Shown piece by piece: positions 43,004 to 50,977 of a stretch of DNA of 64,000 nt. Source of the DNA: JBEBVQ01 sp964527735 (GTDB taxonomy: Bacteria; Bacteroidota; Bacteroidia; Chitinophagales; Chitinophagaceae). The translations under genes were made by a program, and so were the position numbers. The notes under the pieces were generated by a model that was given only the letters and a program-made list of their open reading frames with translations, was not told the origin of the DNA and did no database searches. Where the stretch lies: assembly GCA_964527735.1 (NCBI GenBank), contig CAZGPG010000015.1:22283-86282 (forward strand), in the 5' to 3' direction. Numbering within the stretch: the stretch's first letter is position 1; each line of letters opens with the position of its first letter.

Positions 43004-43834
43004 ATGCACTCCACAGAACAAATACAGATCCGACAGGAATCATATAACACCAAAGATGCCCGGCTGGCAGATACGGGCGTCAAAAAAACACTATGCCTGC
43101 TGCTGCCTTCATCGGCGCTGGTAGCAGGCATGAGCACCGGCGGCGAATGCATTTCCGCCCGCTACAGCAACGGCGGCGACTGTCCCGAATGGGAAAATGC
43201 GCTCTTTGATCATGTCCTCGGCAATGAGCTGATGCTGCGGCAGCGCCATGCCGAAAAGTATGTATTTACCGGCGCCGGCCGGCAACTGCTCATTCCCGAT
43301 CCGGTGCACCAGCAGGAGCACAGCCGTCACCTGCTGCGTGATATCTATCACCTGCTGCCCGACGATCATCTCGGACAATCTGCCTGCAAGGCAGATAAAG
43401 CCCACCTGGTTTTCGCCTATGATCATGCCGTACAGGAGATAGCGGAACGGTATATCCAACCGGACACAATCCACGCCCTGAACCTGTACCAGTTCCTGAA
43501 AACGGAAAAACAAAGCGGCTATTATGTCAACTGCCTGCTCACGGAACGGGGCTGCTACCTGACGCTCCGCGAAAACGGCCGGCTGCTGTGGCACCATACC
43601 GTTTCGTACAGCCGGGCGGAAGACATCGTATTCCACATCCTGCACGCCTGCCGCGAATGGGATATCCCGGCAGAAAAGCTGCACCTCGAATGTACCGCCA
43701 CGTTTCCGGGCGCCATAGCGGTCATCAACCGGATGCGCGATTTCTTTGCCGATGTGTATGCCGGGGTCAGTACAGACGGCGACTGGGCGCCGGTTGTTTA
43801 CCTGCTGCAACAACTCGACTCATGCGTATCATAA
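43004..43834 (+). CDS. DUF3822 family protein
   Basis: 276 residues from ATG 43004; the longer frame overlaps the repressor gene. It resembles DUF3822, a Bacteroidota family usually found just before rsmD, as here. The central part LNLYQFLKTEKQSGYYVNCL and the end DFFADVYAGVSTDGDWAPVV are the recognisable segments. An actin-like fold is possible but not proven by eye. It overlaps rsmD by 13 bases. Confidence 0.8.
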   Translation: MHSTEQIQIRQESYNTKDARLADTGVKKTLCLLLPSSALVAGMSTGGECISARYSNGGDCPEWENALFDHVLGNELMLRQRHAEKYVFTGAGRQLLIPDPVHQQEHSRHLLRDIYHLLPDDHLGQSACKADKAHLVFAYDHAVQEIAERYIQPDTIHALNLYQFLKTEKQSGYYVNCLLTERGCYLTLRENGRLLWHHTVSYSRAEDIVFHILHACREWDIPAEKLHLECTATFPGAIAVINRMRDFFADVYAGVSTDGDWAPVVYLLQQLDSCVS

Positions 43835-44364
43835 GCGGACAGTTCGGCGGACGGAGGTTCCACCCGCCTTCCGGTATCCCGGCCAGACCAACGACGGATA
43901 TCGCCAAAGGAGGGCTCTTCAACACGCTGGAAAACATGACAGACATTGAGGGTATCAAAACCCTGGATATCTTCGGCGGCACCGGCAGCATCAGCTATGA
44001 GCTGGCCTCCAGGGGAGCAACAGACCTTACCCTCGTGGAAAAAGACAATAACACCGTCAACTTTATTAAAAAAACAGCGAAGGAACTGGGTATCGAAGAC
44101 CAGTTGCAGATCATTCGCGGCGATGTATTCCGCTTCCTCCGGCAATGTACGGAGCAATATGATTTCATTTTCGCAGGTCCACCTTACGCCCTGAAGGAAA
44201 TTGATAACATACCGCTCATCATCTTCGAAAAGCAGCTCCTGAAACCCGGCGGTATCTTTGTCCTGGAACATACGCCCCGGAACGACTATCAGCAGGATCC
44301 GCATTTCACGAAAATGAAAAATTACGGCACCACCGTATTTTCTTATTTTACACAGCCAAACTGA
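43822..44364 (+). CDS. rsmD: 16S rRNA (guanine966-N2)-methyltransferase RsmD
   Basis: 180 residues from ATG 43822. Family signatures: N-terminal MRIISGQFGGRRFHPPSG, RPTTDIAKGGLFNTL, SAM motif I LDIFGGTGSISYEL and the motif IV region FIFAGPPYAL. Motif IV is normally (D/N/S)PP(Y/F); here the codon is GGT, giving GPPY, a change in a residue that contacts the target amino group. coaD follows by 5 bases, as is usual for rsmD-coaD. Confidence 0.9.
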   Translation: MRIISGQFGGRRFHPPSGIPARPTTDIAKGGLFNTLENMTDIEGIKTLDIFGGTGSISYELASRGATDLTLVEKDNNTVNFIKKTAKELGIEDQLQIIRGDVFRFLRQCTEQYDFIFAGPPYALKEIDNIPLIIFEKQLLKPGGIFVLEHTPRNDYQQDPHFTKMKNYGTTVFSYFTQPN

Positions 44365-44369
44365 TATCC

Positions 44370-44834
44370 ATGCAACGCATCTGCTTATTTCCCGGCACCT
44401 TCGATCCGCTCACACTTGGCCATGTAGACATCATACAACGCGCCGCAGACCTGTTCGATAAGCTCGTCGTCGGTATCGGCATCAATGCCAATAAACAACC
44501 GATGTTTACCATTGAGCAGCGGGTAAACTGGATCAAGGAACTATTCCGCGATGATCCGCGCATTGAAGCTGCGGGGTATGAAGGACTCACCATTGATTTT
44601 TGCCGTAAAATAAAAGCAACATACATCCTGCGGGGCATCCGCTACGTCAGCGATTTTGAATACGAAAAAGCGATTGCCGATATGAACCGGGCGCTGGCGC
44701 CGGATACGGAAACCATCTTCCTCACCACCGCTCCGCAATACTCCAGCATATCCTCTACCCTGGTGCGCGATGTGATCCGCAATAAGGGAAATGTAAGCCA
44801 GTTTGTGCCTGAGGTGGTGAGTAAGACGCTGTAG
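44370..44834 (+). CDS. coaD: Phosphopantetheine adenylyltransferase
   Basis: 154 residues, normal length. The nucleotidyltransferase motif PGTFDPLTLGH is at 8-18 and ISSTLVRDVI near the C-terminus. It makes dephospho-CoA from 4'-phosphopantetheine. It is the last gene of the xre-DUF3822-rsmD-coaD run. Confidence 0.97.
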   Translation: MQRICLFPGTFDPLTLGHVDIIQRAADLFDKLVVGIGINANKQPMFTIEQRVNWIKELFRDDPRIEAAGYEGLTIDFCRKIKATYILRGIRYVSDFEYEKAIADMNRALAPDTETIFLTTAPQYSSISSTLVRDVIRNKGNVSQFVPEVVSKTL

Positions 44835-44863
44835 TAATGAGCGTATGTTTTTCAGGACAGCAC

Positions 44864-44914
44864 CGGATAATTTCTTTTCTGCAACTTTCCTGAAGTTTTC
44901 CCGAAATTATTCCG
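44864..44914. terminator. Possible terminator between convergent genes
   Basis: CGGATAATTTC (44864-44874) pairs with GAAATTATTCCG (44903-44914) with one bulge. It lies between coaD and the ATP-binding protein gene; the large loop makes it weak. Confidence 0.35.
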
Positions 44915-44924
44915 AAGTCATACT

Positions 44925-46265
44925 TCACTTCTTTTGGATCTGTTTTCCCATATCCGTTAAGATATATTGCTGCTTACTGCTATTAGGGTTGTCGGGATTT
45001 AATAATCCGATGAATCCCGCTTCAATGGCCGGATTCAGGTAAACCATCCTAAAATGTTTCCGGTCAGACAACCCCAGCATATCCTGTAATTCCTGCCGGT
45101 AATGCACTCCTGTAAAAACGGCTAACAGACGTTCGACTTGGGGGGTGACTTGGGGGGTGACTTGGGGGGTGACTTGGGGGGTGACTTGCCCGGAAGCCGG
45201 AAAAGCCATCCTTATAAAGTTTTCCGAAAAACGGAAACAGTCTTTACCATAGTGCTCAAGGATCCTGGGGATACCCGACCCCAACTGCTCTACCAGCTCC
45301 AGGTCTTTGTATATCCGCATCAGCTCCTTATTCCTGGGAATGGAAAAACCTTCAAAAAATTCAATTTCACTCAATCCTTCCGGCAGCGATCCGGCCGAAG
45401 TGATTTCTATTCTGTCGGCAAAAATCTCAAATTTGGGCGGCACTTCACGGGTATAATCATTATGAACGAAAGCATTGATAATTGCTTCGCGAAGGGCTAC
45501 CGGGCTCCACAGCCGTTGTTCTTTTCGTTCCCTGGATGTGATTTGAGTTGCCGTTTTGTTTTCGATCTCGATTTTATCCAGTACACTTTTGGTTGCTTTT
45601 ACGAGCGAGCAATAGCCGTATTCATTACTTTCGGACAATTCGACCCGGTTAACGCCCTTGTATTTGGCTACTTTTATGGAAATATTATTTTCATCCGCCA
45701 GCAGGTAGGCAGCATAGTTGAGCAGACCATCTTCTGTAGTGAGCTCCAGGTTCTTTTTAAATTGCTTATTGAGCGGCTTTTGTTTCTCTTCGTAATAAAT
45801 GCGAAGCTGCTCAAAACTCAGATCCTGGCGGTGCGATTTTATCCTGCCAATGGAATTGCGGGTGCGGGAAGCAAACAGCTTGTCAATAGTTGTCTGCGGC
45901 ATAGGCTCTGCCGCTGTACCCAACCGGATGAAGCTGCCCTTTTCTGTCATTCCGTATTTCTTTTTGAAATACGGTTTTTCACTTCCGCTGGCTACAATCA
46001 CCTTTATCACATCCTTGCCATTCTGTTCTTCGACTACCACATCAAACAACCCCATTGCCGAGGGGGAAATATTGTTTTTGATGCGGTCTTTGATTTTGAG
46101 CATATCGCCATCCGCATCAGCTACACCCCATACCCTGCCCGATTGATCAATACCGATATACACTAAACCGCCTTCGGGATAATTCAAAAAAGCGATGACT
46201 TCTTTTTCAATATCCACATCGGCATTCAGTTCCCGTTTATATTCTATGCGGGTGGTTTCGGGCAT
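44925..46265 (-). CDS. AlbA_2 (Schlafen-like) ATP-binding transcriptional regulator-type protein
   Basis: 446 residues from ATG 46265; a TTG six codons upstream is less likely. An AlbA_2 domain at the N-terminus (RIEYKRELN, YPEGGLVYIGIDQSG), an HATPase_c_4-type domain (LREAIINAFVHNDYT, FADRIEITSAGSLPEGL, VEQLGSGIPRILE), then QVTPQVTPQVTPQV and a winged-helix C-terminus. Such proteins are widespread; their role is uncertain, some acting as helicase-like or regulatory proteins and some lying in defence or mobile regions. The linker is coded by a 12-base tandem repeat. Confidence 0.88.
   Translation of the reverse strand: MPETTRIEYKRELNADVDIEKEVIAFLNYPEGGLVYIGIDQSGRVWGVADADGDMLKIKDRIKNNISPSAMGLFDVVVEEQNGKDVIKVIVASGSEKPYFKKKYGMTEKGSFIRLGTAAEPMPQTTIDKLFASRTRNSIGRIKSHRQDLSFEQLRIYYEEKQKPLNKQFKKNLELTTEDGLLNYAAYLLADENNISIKVAKYKGVNRVELSESNEYGYCSLVKATKSVLDKIEIENKTATQITSRERKEQRLWSPVALREAIINAFVHNDYTREVPPKFEIFADRIEITSAGSLPEGLSEIEFFEGFSIPRNKELMRIYKDLELVEQLGSGIPRILEHYGKDCFRFSENFIRMAFPASGQVTPQVTPQVTPQVTPQVERLLAVFTGVHYRQELQDMLGLSDRKHFRMVYLNPAIEAGFIGLLNPDNPNSSKQQYILTDMGKQIQKK
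45135..45190 (-). repeat. 12-base tandem repeat coding TPQV
   Basis: Four exact copies of GACTTGGGGGGT and a partial fifth, in frame inside the AlbA_2 protein. Copy-number change would alter the linker length without a frameshift. Confidence 0.92.
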
Positions 46266-46630
46266 TGGCGGGTGGTTTTCCAAGTGAAAATTACATCATA
46301 ATGAATGATTAAAAAACACTTTATGGATTATTTTATCGTTATTGAATATCAACGCAAAGTATAAAACAAATCGCCTGGCTCCGTCTTTCTATTTCCGTAA
46401 CGTCATTCCCGATATTATTTTTGCGATCCTTCGGTTAAAACCATCGCTCATCACCGGGTTCACAAGTGTGCCACTTCACCTGCAGAGCCAGCACTTATTG
46501 TGTATCTGTGAATGAATGGCATAATGGGACAGACAACGAGAAATAAAAGTATTCTTCGAAAGCAACCTGGCGGCTTATGAGGGCAGCGAAAAGCATGACA
46601 GGCTGGCATACGGCTTGCCCGCTGCCGGGC
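46266..46630. other. Intergenic stretch, no gene seen
   Basis: Upstream of the AlbA_2 gene. The first 120 bases are AT-rich and may hold its promoter. The remainder has no frame with credible coding character on either strand. Confidence 0.55.
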
Positions 46631-46740
46631 ACAAACCTGTGCTTTCCGGAAGACAAGCTTGTGCTCCGGGAAAAACAAGCTTGTCGTCGGGGAAAATGTA
46701 ACTACATTTCCGGGGAAATACAGGCATGTTTTTGACGGTA
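46631..46740. repeat. Five-unit 22-base tandem array of palindrome plus tail
   Basis: Units start at 46631, 46653, 46675, 46697 and 46719, exactly 22 bases apart. Each begins with a palindrome-like decamer (ACAAACCTGT, ACAAGCTTGT twice, TGTAACTACA, then ACAGGCATGT one base in) and units 1-4 continue with a tail like GCTCCGGGAAAA. The last unit has a degraded tail. The period is not a multiple of three, so it is unlikely to be coding. Confidence 0.75.
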
Positions 46741-46770
46741 TCCGAGTTGCTTGATTATAAATGAATTACC

Positions 46771-47045
46771 CTACGACTTCCCCTTTTGTATCTTTTGTAC
46801 AAACGCTTCCGTTACATCTGCCAGTATGGCAATTTTCCCGGGGCTGAAATCTGTATGTTGCAGCAGGTTCTTTACAAAGACCTCTTTGCTTTTTTTCATG
46901 CCTTTCAGTATACCTTCCTTCTTTCCTTTTTCTATCCCATCTTTTTTCCCCCTTTATGTAGAACACATCCTTTTCATCGGAGAAAAAACTTGCAATGCTT
47001 TCCATATCCTTTAAAAAGTTTAGGTTAAGATTACGTAATTGTTCA
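46771..47045 (-). pseudogene. Broken 3' fragment of an Rpn-family nuclease gene
   Basis: On the minus strand it encodes EQLRNLNLNFLKDMESIASF, FSDEKDVFYIKG, then after one extra G (five G where the intact neighbour has four) the frame continues as KKDGIEKGKKEGILKG and ends QKIQKGKS before a stop. The first 150 bases are nearly identical to the end of the intact copy at 47075-47938; the last 35 codons differ. The nuclease core is missing and the truncation point is next to a REP-like hairpin. Confidence 0.8.
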
Positions 47046-47056
47046 GGATGTTATAA

Positions 47057-47078
47057 ACGGATAATTATCCGTCCCTAC
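47057..47078 (-). repeat. REP-like hairpin, GTAG head, over Rpn stop
   Basis: On the minus strand: GTAGGGACGGATAATTATCCGT. The TAG of the head is the stop codon of the intact Rpn gene (47075-47077). The pseudogene begins 12 bases beyond. Confidence 0.75.
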
Positions 47079-47938
47079 AGTTTTTCAACTATCTCCACGG
47101 TAAGTTTGGTAATCCTGGCAATATACGCTGCCGGTAACCCTTCTTTTTTCAACTCAATGGCAATGTTGATGCGCTCCTGCTGCATACCCTTTTCCAAGCC
47201 TTTCTGTATACCTTCCTTCTTTCCTTTTTCTATCCCTTCCTTCTTCCCTTCTTTTTTCCCCTTTATGTAGAACACATCCTTTTCTTCGGAGAAAAAACTT
47301 GCAATGCTTTCCATGTCTTTTAAAAAGTTTAGGTTAAGATTACGTAGTTGAGCCAGAATGCGCAGTTGCCTGAAATATCGCCCGGCGTCTAAAGCGTTTG
47401 GTACACAACGGTTCAGTTCCCGGCAAATATCCCGTGCAACCAGCTCCGGCGATTCACCCTCAAAGTTACCCAAAATAGCCAGTATTTTTTCTTCCGGAGT
47501 GTCGGACCGGAGAAAAATCCTGTAGTCTACCTGGTTCATGCTCAGGAGCGTATAGTGGAACTTCAGGTTGTCTTCATTGATGGTTGCAGGCATGGCGGCC
47601 TTTCCTTTACCGAGAAAGATGACGTACTGCCGTACGGGCAGCTTGTATTGCCGGAGCGCCATGATGCAGTATTCGGCCATGCGCAGCGCCATCTGCGGTT
47701 TATTACCGGCCTGGTATTCTATATGCAGGATAAAGCTGTTGCCGCTGCTGTCCGTGACCCTTCGCAGGAGGTCTGTATTCCTTTCTTTCGTGTGGTGCAG
47801 CCCGTCTGGCAGCACTTCGTACGATTGTACGTGTATGTGCAATAGGTTGCGGATAATGAGGGGCAGTGTAGCCTCCATGTTTTCCCGGAAGATTTTATCA
47901 TACTGGTGTACCTGTTTCTGTGTGGTTCCTCCTGCCAT
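47075..47938 (-). CDS. Rpn-family recombination-promoting nuclease / putative transposase
   Basis: 287 residues. A PD-(D/E)XK nuclease core: aspartate D56 in KERNTDLLRRV and E74-x-Q76 in FILHIEYQ. The C-terminus has lysine-glutamate-glycine repeats (KKEGKKEGIEKGKKEGIQKG) typical of this family. E. coli RpnA relatives promote RecA-independent recombination. Members multiply within genomes, and a broken sister copy lies next door. The last codon and stop join a REP-like head. Confidence 0.9.
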   Translation of the reverse strand: MAGGTTQKQVHQYDKIFRENMEATLPLIIRNLLHIHVQSYEVLPDGLHHTKERNTDLLRRVTDSSGNSFILHIEYQAGNKPQMALRMAEYCIMALRQYKLPVRQYVIFLGKGKAAMPATINEDNLKFHYTLLSMNQVDYRIFLRSDTPEEKILAILGNFEGESPELVARDICRELNRCVPNALDAGRYFRQLRILAQLRNLNLNFLKDMESIASFFSEEKDVFYIKGKKEGKKEGIEKGKKEGIQKGLEKGMQQERINIAIELKKEGLPAAYIARITKLTVEIVEKL

Positions 47939-47963
47939 ACCCGTAGTTGTTGTGTGTACGGGG

Positions 47964-47971
47964 CAAAATTA
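47964..47971 (-). promoter_or_regulatory. -7 element of the Rpn gene
   Basis: TAATTTTG on the minus strand, 25 bases before the start codon; -33 TTG not found at the usual distance. Confidence 0.4.
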
Positions 47972-48130
47972 CAGAGCAGGAAGTATCATTACGAATAAAT
48001 CAATATTGTATTGATTTTGCGATCAATAGAATGAATGTGTTATTGATGCTTTTTGTTATGCCGACCCATGATTTTAGGAAAGTGCGTATGTATGTATAAG
48101 ATAACCGCGAGGGGGGGCAACCTACGCGGG

Positions 48131-48156
48131 AGGGCAACCACGAGGGTTGCCCCTAC
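48131..48156 (-). repeat. REP-like hairpin, GTAG head, fifth stem type
   Basis: On the minus strand: GTAGGGGCAACC, 5 bases, GGTTGCCCT. A second, partial GTAGGTTGCCC stands just beyond, at 48112-48126. It is in the gap upstream of the T9SS cargo gene. Confidence 0.7.
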
Positions 48157-48395
48157 AGCCCCCGAAACGGTTGGTGAAGGCATCTAAATTAAAATTGGGT
48201 AAAAATTACCCTGTTTAGCTTATACGTCTGTCTATAACATTGCATTATTATAATCTGCAGGGATCAAACCGGCCTATCCGGAAGTGCCGGCATCATTGCA
48301 GCAATATTTATAGAAATACTTCTGTTACCAAACCGGAGGTTCAAAACCTTACTGCACCGGTTTGTGGTATTCAGAAGGATCATTTAACGATTAAA
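48157..48395. other. Leader region of first T9SS cargo gene
   Basis: No gene is recognised; a frame is open from 48240 but its first 52 codons have no signal peptide and look like leader. A small hairpin GGGTAA-AAA-TTACCC lies at 48197-48211. Confidence 0.5.
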
Positions 48396-50852
48396 ATGGA
48401 ATTAAACATGAAACAATTTAACCTGAGACACTTTTCTAACTATGTATATGCCGTTGCTATGGCAGTTACATCTTTATGGCGCAAAAAAATGAGGGCGGGC
48501 ATCACCCTGCTGTTTTTATTGACATTAAACATGGCTAACGGGCAAAATATTTCATTGGATTGGGCAAAGAGCATGGGAGGACCTGAGGGAGATATTCCAT
48601 TTTCTGTTATAATTGATGCTGCGGGATGCTCATATATTGGGGGCATTTTTGCGGGAACGGCGGACTTTGACCCGGGACCTAACACCGTAAACCTCGTCTC
48701 ACAGGGAAACAATGACATCTTTATTGCTAAATACGACGCGAATGGTAATTATATATGGGCGCATGGTATCGGTAGTACAGGGGGAGATGCTTTAAACGGT
48801 TTAGTCATAGATGCTTCAGGATATATATATGCTACGGGATCCTTCAGTGGTACCGTAGATTTTAACCCTGCCGGGGCGGTTGCTAATTTGTCTTCCAATG
48901 GCAACAGCGATATGTTCATTGCTAAATTTGATACTGCGGGTAACTATATCTGGGCAAAAAACGCCGGGGGCACAGGTGCAGACGATGGCGCCGATGTTAC
49001 CATAGACCAATCCGGCAATGTACATGTTACAGGCAGTTATTCAGGTACCCTGTATTTTGGACCAACCGGTTCGCCTAATAGTCTCACTGCCCCGAGTGGT
49101 CAGGACTGTTTTTTCGCAAAGTACGATGCCAGTGGTAATTATGTGTGGAGTAAAAGTATAGGCGGTTCCGGCATGGACGGCGTAAGAGATATTAAAACAG
49201 ACGCTGTGGGGAATATATATGTAACAGGGAGATATGAAGGATCCACAGATATTAATCCCGGACCGGCAACAGCTAATTTTTCATCTAATGGAAATACGGA
49301 TTTTTATGTAGGCAAATACACTCCTGCAGGTGATTATATTTGGGGGTTTTCTATAGGGGGAATTGGCCATGACGAGCCGGGAAATATGATCCTGGATGAT
49401 GCTACGGGTTCAATATGGATTACAGGCTTTTTCAATGGGACGGTAGATTTTAACCCCGGAGCTGGGGTAGCTCAGCTTATCGCTACTTCAATGAACAACC
49501 AGGATGGTTTTATTGCTAAATACGACACAGGAGGAAATTATATCATAGCAAAGAATATAGGAGGGGGTAGTCAGATGGGGATCGGGGCGTCAGCCCTGAA
49601 TACTGTCGGAGAGCTGTATATCAGTGGTAGTTTTGGCGGCACGGTTGATTTTGATCCGGGCACATCGGTAGCCAGCCATACATCTGCAGGACTGATCTCC
49701 GATGCCTATCTTGCAAAATACGATGCCAATATAAATTATTTATGGTCCGGTACTATGGGGAGTGCATTGGGCTTGCTGACAGGAGGAGCGTGTATGGCTT
49801 CTGCCGGAAATGATATATATGTGAGCGGACTGTATATGGGCATGACGGATTTGGATCCGGGTCCCGGAAGTGCTGAATTTTCATCTGTTGCCGGAGGCAT
49901 AGATATATTTTTGCTGAAATTTGTGGACGGGTGCCCCAGTCTCAGCTCTTTCAGCCACACAGCATGTGACAGCTTCACCTTTAACGGTACTACCTATACC
50001 GCAACCGGTATTTACAAAGATACATTCACCAGTATTCTTTATGGTTGTGATAGTATCGTTACGATCGACCTTACTGTCAATCACAGTACCATTAACCCCG
50101 TTGTTACCGGCACATACTGTGATTCCGTAACGTTCAACGGCGTTACTTATAATACTACGGGCGTTTATACGCAACAGTATTTCAGCTTCAATGGCTGTGA
50201 CAGTAATATAACATACGATATCACTATCAAAGGCCAGACCAATAACAGTCAATTGACGGAAACGGCATGTGATGCCTATTTTATCAACAATACCAGCTAT
50301 ACGGTAAGCGGTATGTACCTGGTAACGATGACTAATGCCGACGGCTGCGACAGCATCATCATGCTGGACTTAACCGTTAACCCGGCCCCGGAGGCAACGG
50401 TTATTAAAAGCGGGTCTATACTTACTGTCAATAGCGCCGACAGTTACCAGTGGATCAATTGCGCAGATAATTCCGTTATACCGGGCGCCACTGATCAGAG
50501 CTATACGGCAACTGCCGGCGGCAGCTATGCTGTGGTTATTACGGATAATGGCTGCAGCGATACTTCCGGTTGTGTACAGACAGAAGGTGTCGGCATAAAT
50601 AATCCGGACGCCGGGAATATGGCATGGCTGTACCCCAACCCTGTGGATGGCCATGTCAATATACAAACCGGACAGCCATTGACACATGCAACGATCAGGC
50701 TGGTCAGCATAACCGGGCGGGTGCTACAGGAGCATACAAATCAGCAGGGCAGTCTGTTCCTTATCAATATGGAGGCATACGCCGGAGGTATATATTTTAT
50801 TGAGATTACCGAGGCAGGTAGCACAACAAGGATGAGGGTAGTAAAAGAATAA
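48396..50852 (+). CDS. Secreted beta-propeller protein with T9SS type A sorting domain
   Basis: 818 residues from ATG 48396 (48408 or 48489 also possible). A signal-like hydrophobic segment (ITLLFLLTLNMANGQ) is followed by about eight SBBP-type repeats (each with FIAKYDANGNYIW and GTVDFNPG-like motifs), then three roughly 50-residue CDSFTFNG...GCDSIVTIDLTV repeats and a C-terminal T9SS sorting domain (AWLYPNPVDGHVNIQ...GGIYFIEI). It is probably cell-surface or secreted; its target is unknown. The DNA is visibly richer in A and T than neighbouring housekeeping genes. Confidence 0.87.
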   Translation: MELNMKQFNLRHFSNYVYAVAMAVTSLWRKKMRAGITLLFLLTLNMANGQNISLDWAKSMGGPEGDIPFSVIIDAAGCSYIGGIFAGTADFDPGPNTVNLVSQGNNDIFIAKYDANGNYIWAHGIGSTGGDALNGLVIDASGYIYATGSFSGTVDFNPAGAVANLSSNGNSDMFIAKFDTAGNYIWAKNAGGTGADDGADVTIDQSGNVHVTGSYSGTLYFGPTGSPNSLTAPSGQDCFFAKYDASGNYVWSKSIGGSGMDGVRDIKTDAVGNIYVTGRYEGSTDINPGPATANFSSNGNTDFYVGKYTPAGDYIWGFSIGGIGHDEPGNMILDDATGSIWITGFFNGTVDFNPGAGVAQLIATSMNNQDGFIAKYDTGGNYIIAKNIGGGSQMGIGASALNTVGELYISGSFGGTVDFDPGTSVASHTSAGLISDAYLAKYDANINYLWSGTMGSALGLLTGGACMASAGNDIYVSGLYMGMTDLDPGPGSAEFSSVAGGIDIFLLKFVDGCPSLSSFSHTACDSFTFNGTTYTATGIYKDTFTSILYGCDSIVTIDLTVNHSTINPVVTGTYCDSVTFNGVTYNTTGVYTQQYFSFNGCDSNITYDITIKGQTNNSQLTETACDAYFINNTSYTVSGMYLVTMTNADGCDSIIMLDLTVNPAPEATVIKSGSILTVNSADSYQWINCADNSVIPGATDQSYTATAGGSYAVVITDNGCSDTSGCVQTEGVGINNPDAGNMAWLYPNPVDGHVNIQTGQPLTHATIRLVSITGRVLQEHTNQQGSLFLINMEAYAGGIYFIEITEAGSTTRMRVVKE

Positions 50853-50870
50853 CGATCTTCATATTTTCCA

Positions 50871-50932
50871 TCTGCTGTACGGGATGTTCCCTCCGCTGTG
50901 CGGGATGTTTCCAGGGGCATCCCGTACGGCGG
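50871..50932. repeat. GCTGTGCGGGATG...CATCCCG hairpin repeat
   Basis: Two tandem left halves (CTGTACGGGATGTTCC and CTGTGCGGGATGTTTCC) and one right half GGGGCATCCCGTACGG. The same element, with one left half, is at 15629-15664. It separates the first and second T9SS cargo genes. Confidence 0.8.
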
Positions 50933-50977
50933 ATGTTTACTCGGGGTAAAATATTGCCAATATAAAAATGAAGTATA

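Noticed and set aside
46460..46678. 72-codon minus-strand frame over the 22-base array
   Set aside because: The array period is not a multiple of three, so no repeated peptide results, and there is no start-site support.
46631..46740. CRISPR array
   Set aside because: Units are 22 bases with no separate unique spacers, the palindromes vary, and no cas genes are nearby.
46751..48240. Toxin-antitoxin or phage-defence island around the AlbA_2 and Rpn genes
   Set aside because: Only two common accessory genes and a remnant are present, without a partner toxin, nuclease pair, integrase or att site.
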